From Pedobacter steynii (GTDB taxonomy: Bacteria; Bacteroidota; Bacteroidia; Sphingobacteriales; Sphingobacteriaceae), in assembly GCF_001721645.1 (NCBI RefSeq), contig NZ_CP017141.1, positions 5,828,001-5,892,000 of the forward strand: a stretch of DNA of 64,000 nt, given 5' to 3'. Below, piece after piece: positions 9,015 to 17,286 of the stretch (positions are counted from its first letter, which is position 1; each line of letters opens with the position of its first letter). Position numbers and translations under genes: made by a program. The notes under the pieces were generated by a model. It ran no database searches and was not told where the DNA came from. It saw nothing but the letters and a program-made list of their open reading frames with translations.

Positions 9015-9923
9015 TCACCATTTCATCTCACCTGTATTTACTTTTGCACCCAGTTGAAGGGCAATATCAAAAGTTGCAGCAGGATATTGTTTTTTCATCA
9101 GCTCAATCAGCTCCGCAGAAGTTTTTACTTTAGTCAATGCATCAGCATAAGCTTTGATATAAGCACGGTCATATTTCAACGACTCTATATTTAAAGCAGC
9201 AGCCTCACCAAAGTGTGCCGGAATAATAATTGCAGGTTTAAGTGCTTCGATCTTATCCAATGCGGTTAACCATTGCTCACGTTTTTCTGCTGTAGCATCA
9301 TCTGCCAGCCACAAATGGAACCCCGATCCAAAGATATTGATGCCACCTACTACCGCTTTAATGGATGGGATCCATACAAAAGCACGATGCGCAGCACCTT
9401 CTACGTTAACGATCTCCAGCTTATTTCCTTCCAGTTCCAGGCCATTTCCTTTCAACAGCTGTGGCAAAACCACATTTTTGGTTCCATTTTCCGCCAGTTG
9501 AGGGCCCCAGACATCCAGCTTTTTCTGTGCAGTTTGTTTAATGCGTTCAATCGTTGTCTCCGTGGCATATACCGTTACCGACGGGAAGTAGCTTTTAAAA
9601 ACCTCCAGACCGAAGTAAAAATCAGGATCGGCATAGCTGACATAAATTGCGGTTAAATTTTTTCCGCTGGCTTTGATTTCCTCCGCTACGCGCTTTGCAT
9701 CAGAAAGCGTAAACTGCGCATCGATCAGTACCGCATCGGTCTGGCCGCTGACGATCACTGAGGCTACGCCGAAGCTGGTTTCGGCGGCATGGTAAACGTT
9801 AAGCCTTAACGCCCCGCCTTCAATAGATTTAAATGTTTGAGCTGTTGCATTCATATTTAACAAAATTGAGATGAATAAAATAGAGGTTGATAACAGTGTA
9901 TATGATGTTTTTTTCATGATCAT
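9015..9923 (-). CDS. MBL-fold protein with degenerate metal site
   Basis: A 302-residue exported protein (hydrophobic N-terminus ending MNATAQ) with the overall layout of metallo-beta-lactamase-fold hydrolases: VASVIVSGQTDAVLIDAQF, then the loop after strand 4, a late EGAAHRAFVWIPS and IIIPAHFGEA. The metal-binding loop, normally of the H-x-H/D-x-D-H form, here reads VSYADPDFYFG (residues 95-105), so the histidines are replaced by Tyr97 and Phe102. Asp99 and Asp101 remain. Hydrolase activity is therefore doubtful, although the fold and probable ligand pocket are kept. It is the last gene of a leftward operon behind a DsbA-like protein and a MoaF-like lipoprotein. Confidence 0.8.
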   Translation of the reverse strand: MIMKKTSYTLLSTSILFISILLNMNATAQTFKSIEGGALRLNVYHAAETSFGVASVIVSGQTDAVLIDAQFTLSDAKRVAEEIKASGKNLTAIYVSYADPDFYFGLEVFKSYFPSVTVYATETTIERIKQTAQKKLDVWGPQLAENGTKNVVLPQLLKGNGLELEGNKLEIVNVEGAAHRAFVWIPSIKAVVGGINIFGSGFHLWLADDATAEKREQWLTALDKIEALKPAIIIPAHFGEAAALNIESLKYDRAYIKAYADALTKVKTSAELIELMKKQYPAATFDIALQLGAKVNTGEMKW

Positions 9924-9942
9924 TAGTTGTTGTGAATAAATT

Positions 9943-10575
9943 TTAAATGGTTTTCAACGCCAGCTGGCTTTCAATCCGACTGGTAATTTCTTCGAAAGAC
10001 GAATAACCTTGTTCTATCAGTACCAGTTCATTTCCGGTATCCAATAATAAGGTTGGATAAGACATGGCATAATCTGATGCTTTAGCAAAGGCTGCCTGAG
10101 TAGCCGCTTTCATTTCCGGACTGTGAAAATGTTTGAAGAATTCCACAGGTTCCATACCGAGGCCACCCAGAATTGCCCTATAGGTGACATCATCATTCAG
10201 GTCTTTACCAAAGAAATATCTTTCTTTCTGGACTGCAGCGGCAAAAACCACATTTTTTTCCGGCCAGAACTGTTGTACAGTCACAATTGCCCTGGAAGGA
10301 ATCTCGCTGTCCAGCACTACCTCCTCCTGATGAATAAACTGAAAATAAGCTTCTCCAAAGGCAGTTCCTGTCAGACTGGCGATCTGCTGATCATGCTTAA
10401 TAAAATAACCGGCCATCTGTTTACTTTGCCTTCGGACATTATGCCCAGCCCACATTCCTGCCGGGGTCAGCTCAAAATCTATCTGGCCTTTATACTTTTC
10501 AGCAGTCTGAAGGGTATTTTTATAATTTCCATAACACCATCCGCAAAGCGGATCCATCACATATATTAATTTCAT
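9943..10575 (-). CDS. DsbA-like thioredoxin-fold protein
   Basis: A 210-residue protein with a thioredoxin-fold start MKLIYVMDPLCGWCYGNYKN. Cys11 and Cys14 form a CGWC redox motif. The helical insertion and the cis-Pro region (MSYPTLLLD) fit the DsbA/FrnE-like family of cytoplasmic protein-disulfide oxidoreductases or isomerases. There is no signal peptide, so it acts in the cytoplasm. It starts 5 bases after the stop of the upstream lipoprotein gene and is followed by the MBL-fold gene after 19 bases, which indicates an operon. A redox partner cannot be named. Confidence 0.85.
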   Translation of the reverse strand: MKLIYVMDPLCGWCYGNYKNTLQTAEKYKGQIDFELTPAGMWAGHNVRRQSKQMAGYFIKHDQQIASLTGTAFGEAYFQFIHQEEVVLDSEIPSRAIVTVQQFWPEKNVVFAAAVQKERYFFGKDLNDDVTYRAILGGLGMEPVEFFKHFHSPEMKAATQAAFAKASDYAMSYPTLLLDTGNELVLIEQGYSSFEEITSRIESQLALKTI

Positions 10576-10580
10576 TATTT

Positions 10581-11036
10581 CTATTTTTTAAATTCAAACT
10601 TTCCTTTCAGAAACTGTGCTGCTCTGCCAGCTGTAGATTTTTCATCTTTATAACTGAGAAAAGCGTCCACCTCTCCTTCTTTAGTATTGATCACCTGGCT
10701 TACCGTTAGCCCGTCCTGCTCAATCCAGTTCAGAAAATAAAGATGATCGTTCAACTGCTTATAAGAAATCTTTTCGGTACCCTGATTGGTTTTACCTGTT
10801 TTATCGATTGCGGTCCAGTGCACCGTGCTGTCGTTTAAATACGCCACTTCAGCGGTAAAGTCGGTATAGGTAATCTTTCCGGATTTACCGATCAATGCAT
10901 AGGCAGAATCAATAGCCGCAGCCTGCTTATCTGCAGTCCCTCCGTTCCCGGCACAAGCCTGAAAAAACAAGAGTGCAGAAATTCCGGAGATGATCAGCAT
11001 CCTTTGGTTTCGATTAAATCGTGTATTTGCTTTCAT
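10581..11036 (-). CDS. MoaF-like (lipocalin-like) lipoprotein
   Basis: A 151-residue protein with a lipobox (ALLFFQAC, Cys28), so it is membrane-anchored. The first 12 residues could be excluded by starting at 11000 (MLIISGIS). The mature domain (GKSGKITYTDFTAEVAYLND, then KISYKQLNDHLYFLNWIEQDG) is a run of beta-strands resembling MoaF-type small barrels. This assignment is from pattern only. It is the first gene of the operon continuing into the DsbA-like and MBL-fold genes. A promoter and a palindrome lie just upstream at 11059-11102. Confidence 0.65.
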   Translation of the reverse strand: MKANTRFNRNQRMLIISGISALLFFQACAGNGGTADKQAAAIDSAYALIGKSGKITYTDFTAEVAYLNDSTVHWTAIDKTGKTNQGTEKISYKQLNDHLYFLNWIEQDGLTVSQVINTKEGEVDAFLSYKDEKSTAGRAAQFLKGKFEFKK

Positions 11037-11058
11037 AAGTCATTGAAGATTAGGAAGG

Positions 11059-11066
11059 CAAAATTA
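11059..11066 (-). promoter_or_regulatory. Promoter -7 box of the MoaF-like/DsbA-like/MBL operon
   Basis: Read on the minus strand this is TAATTTTG, an exact TAnnTTTG match, 22 bases upstream of the lipoprotein start at 11036. The FNR-like palindrome at 11089-11102 lies just upstream of it. Confidence 0.55.
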
Positions 11067-11088
11067 GAACACCAGAACCCGGAAAAAG

Positions 11089-11102
11089 TTGAACTAGTTC
11101 AA
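11089..11102. promoter_or_regulatory. FNR-like palindrome, candidate site for the adjacent Crp/Fnr regulator
   Basis: TTGAACTAGTTCAA is a perfect 14-bp palindrome with the same length and outer bases as an FNR box (TTGAT-N4-ATCAA). It sits 22 bases upstream of the TAATTTTG -7 box and just beyond the 3' end of the Crp/Fnr gene. Its placement around -33 fits either activation or blocking of the promoter. Confidence 0.5.
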
Positions 11103-11111
11103 AAAAGAAAT

Positions 11112-11693
11112 TTACCGTTGTCTGGCCAGCTTTTTTCTGATCTTACTCAGGAACTCATGGGTAATCCCCAGATAGGAAGCCACCTGTAATTGAGTGAGTC
11201 GTTGTTCCAGCTGAGGATATTTTTCGATGAACTCCAGATAACGCTCGTCAGCAGTCTTACCCAATGCAGAAATCATTCTTCTCTGCAGGGCAACATGCGT
11301 CTTCTGTGTCATGATACGGAACAGCTTCTCTACAAAAGGAAGTTGCTCATATAACGCTTCCTTATAAGGTTGGGTGATGAGTAATACTTCGCTGTCTTCG
11401 AGCGCTTCTATGTTTAAGATCGAGGGGATATTATTGGTGAAACTATCAATATCGGTTACCCACCAGTCTTCTACTGCAAAATATAGAATCCGTTCCTGTC
11501 CCTGTTCATCCAGGTAATATACCCTTAAACAACCCTTGGTAACGAAACCTTCAAACTTACAGACCTCTCCTGCCTTTAAAAGAAACTGCTTCCGTTCTAC
11601 TTTACGTTGGTAAAAAGGGGCTAAAAACTGTTGGAATTCCTCGTCGGTAACCGGCAGGTGTTTTTCGATATGTTTATGGAGTAACTCGGACAT
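11112..11693 (-). CDS. Crp/Fnr-family transcription regulator
   Basis: The start at 11693 (MSELLHKHIEKHLPVTDEEF) is chosen over 11750 because the extra upstream residues are not family-like; the protein is 193 residues. It has a cNMP-binding-like beta-roll (KQFLLKAGEVCKFEGFVTKGCLRVYYLDEQGQE) and a C-terminal helix-turn-helix (LTQLQVASYLGITHEFLSKIRKKLARQR). This short form lacks the cysteines of FNR iron-sulfur sensors and is common in Bacteroidota, where the ligand is usually unknown. The operon 9015-11036 lies directly downstream on the same strand with a palindrome in between, so it is the probable target. Confidence 0.85.
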   Translation of the reverse strand: MSELLHKHIEKHLPVTDEEFQQFLAPFYQRKVERKQFLLKAGEVCKFEGFVTKGCLRVYYLDEQGQERILYFAVEDWWVTDIDSFTNNIPSILNIEALEDSEVLLITQPYKEALYEQLPFVEKLFRIMTQKTHVALQRRMISALGKTADERYLEFIEKYPQLEQRLTQLQVASYLGITHEFLSKIRKKLARQR

Positions 11694-11805
11694 GCCAGCT
11701 AATATACGGCGATTGGAATAAATAATATAGAATGATAAATAAGAGAACATTTACCTGCCATTTTTGTTTAATTTACAATCATTAATCATCCCTTTTTTTC
11801 AAATT

Positions 11806-13500
11806 ATGTCATCCGAAAATTCAAACGAAAACACCTTTTATTTAGGCCTTTGCATGGCAGGTGCGGTATCCGCAGGTTCTTATACGGCTGGTGTCATGGA
11901 CTACCTGCTCGAAGCGCTTGGAGAATGGGAAAAAAGAAAAAATGAACCAGGTGTTCCTGTTCATAAAGTGCAGATTCCCGTCATGGGAGGTGCTTCAGCC
12001 GGAGGTATGACCAGCATCCTGACCACTACAGTGCTCAACAGCCCACATACCCCTATCGATAAACCTTCAGAAAATCTTCTTGCTGAGCATCCTGAAAACA
12101 AGTTTTACCATACCTGGGTAGATCTAAGTCAGGGTGATGTACTGGACAAAATGCTGGATACTTCGGACATTAAATCCGGAGGATTAACCTCTGGTCTGAA
12201 TTCCGCCTTTATTGATGAAATTGCCCAGAGGGTGGTTACCACAGAAGCCGACAAAACAAAATGGTTGCCCCTCCCCGGCTATATTAAACCGGGATTGAAG
12301 ATATTCAGCACGTTGACCAACCTGCAGGGCTTTGAATACACTGCAGATTTTGGACCCGATAAACCGCAGACCAGAAAATACCATATGTCTATTCATAATG
12401 ACTATGCTTGTTTTGAGCTGACAGAAACAGAAATTCTGGGTTCCAATGGCGGCTGGGTGCCCCTAAACCTCAAAGACAACATCAATGTGGATATGGCCAG
12501 AGATGCTGCAATCGCTACCGGTGCTTTTCCTGTGGGCCTGAAATCAAGATTATTCAGCAGAGATGCGTCTTATGTAAATGCCAACCTCTGGTTAAAAAAA
12601 TACCTGAGCAATAACCCGGTAGATCCGGGCAATTATGAAAGCCTGAATGTGGACGGTGGACTGATCAATAATGAACCATTCGAAAAAGTGCGTGATGTGC
12701 TCTTTGAACTTACCGGACAGGAAGCCAAAGCTTATAGGGATTTCAGCACCTTCACCTCAACAGTAGTGATGATTGAACCTTTTCCTACTCAAAAACCGAA
12801 GCCTATCTCTAAATTTCAGGGCTTGATGAATGTAATGGGGCTTACGCTAAGCTCTATGATCAATCAGATGCGCTCAAAACCCGTGGAAATATCTGATGCT
12901 TTAAGTAAAAGCTGTGCGGCACAATTCCTCATCGCTCCTTCCAGATTCGTAAACGGCCCTGAAGGAGAAATGGTCAATGTAACCGGAGAGCTCGCGATTG
13001 CCTGTGGGACTTTAAATGGTTTTGGTGGTTTTTTAAATAAAGAATTCAGGGTGCACGACTATTTCCTGGGCAGGCACAACTGTAAAATTTTTCTCAGAGA
13101 TTACTTTACCATTCCGGAAAGCGCATTGGAGGAAAACGAGATCTTCAGACAAGGTTATGCAAATGCAGATCGGGCGCGCTTTAAATCCACTAAAGATGAC
13201 GGATATCAGATCATTCCCATATTTGCAGAAACGACTGATTATAGCTTTCCTCAGCTGAAGTTTAAATCCGGAGGAAGCTGGCCTATCCTGGAAGAAAAGG
13301 ATATCGACCAATACAAATCCAGACTAAAAGACCGTATACAAGCTATATTATTGAACCTGGCTGACCTCAGTGGCTCCAGTAAATTTCTGATCTGGGCAGG
13401 TGCTAAAATTGTGTTAAACAGGGTACTTTCCAATGCGGTGATTAAAAAAATTAAGAGAGACCTGGTGACCTGGAAATTGTTACCCGAACAAGACAATTAA
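11806..13500 (+). CDS. Patatin-like phospholipase
   Basis: The start at 11806 (MSSENSNENTFYLG) is preferred over a TTG-type extension at 11764; the protein is 564 residues. The patatin signature is complete. The oxyanion loop is GLCMAGAVSAGSYTAGV, the nucleophile elbow is GGASAGGMTS with Ser64, and the catalytic aspartate lies in NVDGGLINNEP near residue 290. Patatins hydrolyse acyl esters of phospholipids using a Ser-Asp dyad. No signal peptide or membrane segment is evident at the N-terminus, and the C-terminal end has a basic amphipathic helix (NAVIKKIKRDLVTWKLL) that could touch membranes. It is a single gene divergent from the Crp/Fnr gene. Confidence 0.9.
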   Translation: MSSENSNENTFYLGLCMAGAVSAGSYTAGVMDYLLEALGEWEKRKNEPGVPVHKVQIPVMGGASAGGMTSILTTTVLNSPHTPIDKPSENLLAEHPENKFYHTWVDLSQGDVLDKMLDTSDIKSGGLTSGLNSAFIDEIAQRVVTTEADKTKWLPLPGYIKPGLKIFSTLTNLQGFEYTADFGPDKPQTRKYHMSIHNDYACFELTETEILGSNGGWVPLNLKDNINVDMARDAAIATGAFPVGLKSRLFSRDASYVNANLWLKKYLSNNPVDPGNYESLNVDGGLINNEPFEKVRDVLFELTGQEAKAYRDFSTFTSTVVMIEPFPTQKPKPISKFQGLMNVMGLTLSSMINQMRSKPVEISDALSKSCAAQFLIAPSRFVNGPEGEMVNVTGELAIACGTLNGFGGFLNKEFRVHDYFLGRHNCKIFLRDYFTIPESALEENEIFRQGYANADRARFKSTKDDGYQIIPIFAETTDYSFPQLKFKSGGSWPILEEKDIDQYKSRLKDRIQAILLNLADLSGSSKFLIWAGAKIVLNRVLSNAVIKKIKRDLVTWKLLPEQDN

Positions 13501-13514
13501 GAACGCTTCAGTAA

Positions 13515-13592
13515 TCCGGAGAAATTCAACAGAAACCGTCAGCAAATACAGATTTTATCTGTAAAATACCGGCGCTGTCGAATTTCTCCGGA
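13515..13592. terminator. Nested inverted repeats between convergent genes
   Basis: TCCGGAGAAATTC (13515-13527) pairs perfectly with GAATTTCTCCGGA (13580-13592) across 52 bases. Inside it, ACAGAT (13548-13553) pairs with ATCTGT (13557-13562). It sits in the gap between two convergent stops and probably works as a two-way terminator, although there is no T-run. Confidence 0.45.
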
Positions 13593-13603
13593 ATTGCTAT
13601 ACC

Positions 13604-14941
13604 TTATTGGTTGATGGCCTGATAAACTGCTACCTGAAACTCTTCTCCAATACTAAAATATGGAGAAAGGTATTCCTGAGTAAAAAGTAAGGCAATGAGC
13701 CCTTCTTTAGGGTCTGCCCAGCCATGCGTATTAAAAGCTCCTCCCCAACCAAATGAGCCTATACTTAATGCCGACAAATAATCATTTTTCTCGGTTTCCA
13801 GTGCAAATCCTCCTAAGCCGAACTGAAAATTTTCTGACTGGGCCGGCATTGCCGAAATTTTTACCTGATCACCTAATTGATTCCTGAGCATCAGCCCGAT
13901 AGTTTTAGTACCAATCAGCCTTTTGCCTTTAAAAACCCCTTTATTCAGATAAAGCATATAAAAATTGGCCATATCAGCCGTTGTAGAACTTAACCCAGCT
14001 CCACCAGAAAGATAAGTTCCCTGAAGCCTTGGAAAATCTGCATCTACTCCTTCGTACAAGGGGTGCTTTACCTTAATCAGGCTCCCGGTCAATTGATTTT
14101 CTTCCTGTACACGCTCATACAAACTCACCAAACGGCTGTGTTTTTCTTTGGGAAGGTGAAAATAAGTATCTTTCATTTCCAATGGTCTGAAAATTCTGTT
14201 TTCCATAAAGACATCCAATGGCTGTCCACTCCATATTTCAATCAGATAACCTAACAGATCAATGTTGAGCCCATACGTAAAAGCTACACCTGGATCGTGT
14301 TGTAAAGGCATTTTGGCCAGCAATTCCATTTTCTCCTTAAGTGTGGATTTCGTCGTCCCAATTCCTGAAGGTACTCCGGCACGTTCATAAATACGCCACA
14401 TTACCGGATCGCTGAACACAGCTGGATAAGCAATACCTGAGGTGTGTCTCAGCAAGTCGCGAATACTGATTTCACGACTTGCAGGCCTGGTCGTATAAGT
14501 TCCTTTTTGCGCATCATAAGACAACAACACACCAGGTGATTTAAAAGCAGGAACATACTTAGATAAAGGATCATCCAGCAGGAATTTACCCTCTTCCCAA
14601 AGCATCATCACTCCCAGGCTGGTCAGGGCCTTGGATTGAGAAGCAATGCGGAAAATATCGTCCGTTTTCATAGTTCTGCCTGTTTCTACATCCGCATAAC
14701 CAAAGGCTTTTTGATACACTACCTTTCCATTTTTAAGAATTAATGCGGTTGCACCGGCAATGTGTTGTCCTGCCAGTTGCCGCTGAATCATTTCATCTAT
14801 CTTTATCAGGCGCGATTGGTCTAAACCTTTCTGGCTGACGTTTTCCTGCGCTACTGCAGTCATGGTAGTTAATGGCGTAATGTTCAATATTAACAATAAG
14901 ACCGATCTGACAATCCTGTTGTTTAAGAGGTTATAGTTCAT
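13604..14941 (-). CDS. Serine hydrolase, beta-lactamase (class C/EstB) family
   Basis: A 445-residue protein with a signal peptide (MNYNLLNNRIVRSVLLLILN, then TAVAQ). The class C fold is shown by the S-x-x-K motif at Ser101-Lys104 (RIASQSKALTSLGVMMLWEEG), the RDLLRHTSGIAYP segment, a tyrosine motif in FTYGLNIDLLGYLIEIWSG, and FGWGGAFNTHGWADPKEGL near the C-terminus. These features are closer to EstB-like esterases than to true beta-lactamases, so an exported esterase or D-amino peptidase is more likely than drug resistance. It appears to be monocistronic. Confidence 0.88.
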   Translation of the reverse strand: MNYNLLNNRIVRSVLLLILNITPLTTMTAVAQENVSQKGLDQSRLIKIDEMIQRQLAGQHIAGATALILKNGKVVYQKAFGYADVETGRTMKTDDIFRIASQSKALTSLGVMMLWEEGKFLLDDPLSKYVPAFKSPGVLLSYDAQKGTYTTRPASREISIRDLLRHTSGIAYPAVFSDPVMWRIYERAGVPSGIGTTKSTLKEKMELLAKMPLQHDPGVAFTYGLNIDLLGYLIEIWSGQPLDVFMENRIFRPLEMKDTYFHLPKEKHSRLVSLYERVQEENQLTGSLIKVKHPLYEGVDADFPRLQGTYLSGGAGLSSTTADMANFYMLYLNKGVFKGKRLIGTKTIGLMLRNQLGDQVKISAMPAQSENFQFGLGGFALETEKNDYLSALSIGSFGWGGAFNTHGWADPKEGLIALLFTQEYLSPYFSIGEEFQVAVYQAINQ

Positions 14942-15018
14942 TTTGATATATTGATGTGCTAAAATAATTTTTAATAACGATGTGTGTCCTGACCCCAGTG
15001 CCCAGGCTAAAGTAAATC

Positions 15019-16257
15019 CTAATGAAAGATGACGGCATTGCTTTCCATCGGAGTAAAAGTACCCTCGGTCAGCTTTTCTTCTCTGGCACTCAGCATCACC
15101 AAACCAATGGCAGCAAGTACAAACAAAGCGCCCACCCAGGGCGCAGCTCCCAGTCCTAAAGTCGAAGAGACCACCCAGCCACCAACATAAGCACCTAAAG
15201 CGGCACCGGCATTAAAGGATGCGATATTAAAGGCAGAAGCAACATTCATCATGGATGGATTGATGCGTTCAGCGGTCTGGACAACAAACAATTGGGAGGC
15301 TGGAACTGTAGCAAAGGATAAAGCACCGATCACAAATAAAGTAACGACTGCCGGAATGGTATGGTGTACCGTAAAGCTAAAGATCAGTAACACCCCAACC
15401 TGCAAAACCAACATCCATAATAGCGCTTTAAGAGGCAGCTTATTAGACAGTTTACCGCCGGCGATATTACCTACAGCGATTGCGATTCCATAAATCAACA
15501 GCATTACACTCACCATATTCTGCGACATACCCGTTAACTCCATAAGCAGGGGTGATAAATAAGTAAACACCAGAAATACCCCCGCATAATTGAAGACGGT
15601 GGTAAAAAAAGCCAGTAGCAACTTCTTATTGCCAAGAATACCAAATTGTTGTTTTATAGGTGCCGCGGCTTCATTTTTGATGTTTCCAGGCAATAAAAAC
15701 AAATTAGCCAGGAGTCCGGTCAGTCCCAATCCGGCGACACTTAAAAAAGTAGCGCGCCATCCAAAATGCTGTCCAATCATAGTGCCCAGAGGAACGCCAA
15801 TAGCCATCGCTACGGTTAAACCGGCAAACATAATGGCTATTGCACTGGCCCTTTTATCTGCCGGGACGATGGCTGCAGCTATGGTAGCCCCAACGGCAAA
15901 AAAGACACCATGTGCAAATCCGGTAACCATTCTGGCCATCACCAAAGGAATAAAGCCTGGCGAAATTCCAGCCAGTAAATTTCCCGCTGCAAAAAGCAAC
16001 ATCAGATAAATTAATAATGGCTTACGTGGAAACCGGTTGGTCAAGGCGGTCAATACCGGAGCACCTATTGCTACGCCAATCGCGTAAAAGCTAACCAGCA
16101 ATCCCGCCGATGGAATGGAAATTGATAAATCTTTTGCAACTGTAGGCAATAAGCCTACAATCACAAACTCCGTCGTACCAATCGCAAAGGCACTAATGGT
16201 CAATGCCCATAAAGCCAGTGGCATTCCCGTTTTACTTTTTATATTTTTATTGTTCAT
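15019..16257 (-). CDS. MFS transporter, AraJ/YdhP-like (DHA1)
   Basis: The start at 16257 (MNNKNIKSKTGMPLALWALT) replaces a longer frame from 16332; the protein is 412 residues with 12 membrane segments. The first helix region ALTISAFAIGTTEFVIVGLLP and the motif A-like loop ALTNRFPRKPLLIYLMLL fit the AraJ/YdhP branch of the drug:H+ antiporter 1 group. Other helices include GVFFAVGATIAAAIVPADKRASAIAIMFAGL. The substrate is unknown; relatives export drugs, purines or sugars. It is divergent from a LysR-type gene with palindromes between them, so it is the likely regulated target. Confidence 0.88.
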   Translation of the reverse strand: MNNKNIKSKTGMPLALWALTISAFAIGTTEFVIVGLLPTVAKDLSISIPSAGLLVSFYAIGVAIGAPVLTALTNRFPRKPLLIYLMLLFAAGNLLAGISPGFIPLVMARMVTGFAHGVFFAVGATIAAAIVPADKRASAIAIMFAGLTVAMAIGVPLGTMIGQHFGWRATFLSVAGLGLTGLLANLFLLPGNIKNEAAAPIKQQFGILGNKKLLLAFFTTVFNYAGVFLVFTYLSPLLMELTGMSQNMVSVMLLIYGIAIAVGNIAGGKLSNKLPLKALLWMLVLQVGVLLIFSFTVHHTIPAVVTLFVIGALSFATVPASQLFVVQTAERINPSMMNVASAFNIASFNAGAALGAYVGGWVVSSTLGLGAAPWVGALFVLAAIGLVMLSAREEKLTEGTFTPMESNAVIFH

Positions 16258-16324
16258 GATTTCGTTTATTGAATTAGACAACACAAAGGTGAGCAGTCTA
16301 AAACTATAAATGAAATAACATGAT

Positions 16325-16340
16325 TTATACATTAGTATAA
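16325..16340. promoter_or_regulatory. Palindrome in the MFS/LysR intergenic region
   Basis: TTATAC-ATTA-GTATAA is a perfect inverted repeat with 6-bp arms in the 127-base divergent spacer. It is a candidate half of the LysR operator region. Confidence 0.4.
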
Positions 16341-16344
16341 ATAT

Positions 16345-16377
16345 AATTATAGATAAAGACCGGGATTATCTATAATT
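16345..16377. promoter_or_regulatory. LysR-type operator overlapping its own promoter
   Basis: AATTATAGATAA (16345-16356) and TTATCTATAATT (16366-16377) are perfect 12-bp inverted arms with a 9-base spacer. The right arm overlaps the exact -7 box TAATTTTG (16373-16380) of the LysR gene, as expected for negative autoregulation. Confidence 0.5.
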
Positions 16378-16384
16378 TTGAGTT

Positions 16385-17275
16385 ATGGTAAATTTAGAAT
16401 GGTACAGAACTTTTAAAGCAATCTATCATACGGGAACGCTGACTGGCGCAGCGCAGGAACTGTTGATTTCACAACCCAACGTAAGTCAGCATTTATCCGC
16501 CCTGGAAGCGCATATCGGAAAGCAGCTGTTTGAGCGCAAGCCCAGAAGAATGGTTCCCACAGATTACGGAAAGCTATTTTACACCCAGATTATCGAAGCC
16601 ATGGATAAATTGGAACAGGTAGAATCAGAGTTCAGGTACATCCGTTCCTCTAATCTGCCCCTCACCTGCATTGGCGCGCCCAAAGAATTTTTTTATACGC
16701 TGCTGAGTTCCGAAATCGGTAAAGCCCCGGCCAATTTTGTTTTTGAATTCGGGCTGACTAAAAACCTGATGGAGAAACTAGGTAAAGGAAAACTTTACTT
16801 TGTCATTGCAACCCACTGTACAGATGAAAAGGATATTGTTTATGAACCAATCAGGGAAGAAAGGTTTGTGCTTGTGGCGAATTACAATATGGACACCGAT
16901 GAATTTGACCACTATATTGCCAATGGAGAATGCGACAAAGCAGAACGCTGGCTTTGTGAACAAAACTGGTACGCCTACAGTAGTGACCTGGCTATCATCA
17001 GGAGGTTCTGGCTGGAAAATTTCAGGAAACGCCCGGCTATCAAACCCCGGTTCATCATTCCGGATTTCAATTCTATACTCAAAGGAATCAGTATTGGAAA
17101 TGGACTAACCATCGCCTCAGACTACCTGGTCAAAGAGCTAATCGAACAAAAACAACTCAAAGAAATCTGGACAGGTCATAAACCAGCCACCAATACCATT
17201 TACCTGACCTACGACAAAAACCGGGCAACTACCGCTCAAATAGAAATGGTGAGAAAGCTGGTTCAAAAACAATAG
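16385..17275 (+). CDS. LysR-family transcription regulator
   Basis: A 296-residue LTTR. The N-terminal winged helix (LEWYRTFKAIYHTGTLTGAAQELLISQPNVSQHLSALEAHIG) is canonical, and the C-terminal effector domain is somewhat atypical (FVFEFGLTKNLMEKLGKGKLYFVIATHCTDE). It most likely controls the divergent MFS exporter and itself through the inverted repeats between them. The start codon follows an exact TAATTTTG -7 box (16373-16380) by only 4 bases, so the transcript is probably leaderless or nearly so. The effector cannot be inferred. Confidence 0.92.
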   Translation: MVNLEWYRTFKAIYHTGTLTGAAQELLISQPNVSQHLSALEAHIGKQLFERKPRRMVPTDYGKLFYTQIIEAMDKLEQVESEFRYIRSSNLPLTCIGAPKEFFYTLLSSEIGKAPANFVFEFGLTKNLMEKLGKGKLYFVIATHCTDEKDIVYEPIREERFVLVANYNMDTDEFDHYIANGECDKAERWLCEQNWYAYSSDLAIIRRFWLENFRKRPAIKPRFIIPDFNSILKGISIGNGLTIASDYLVKELIEQKQLKEIWTGHKPATNTIYLTYDKNRATTAQIEMVRKLVQKQ

Positions 17276-17280
17276 ATTTG
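17273..17280 (+). promoter_or_regulatory. TAnnTTTG -7 box before the second serine hydrolase
   Basis: TAGATTTG is an exact match ending 6 bases before the ATG at 17287 and overlapping the end of the LysR gene. This again points to a near-leaderless transcript. Confidence 0.35.
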
Positions 17281-17286
17281 CAAAAT

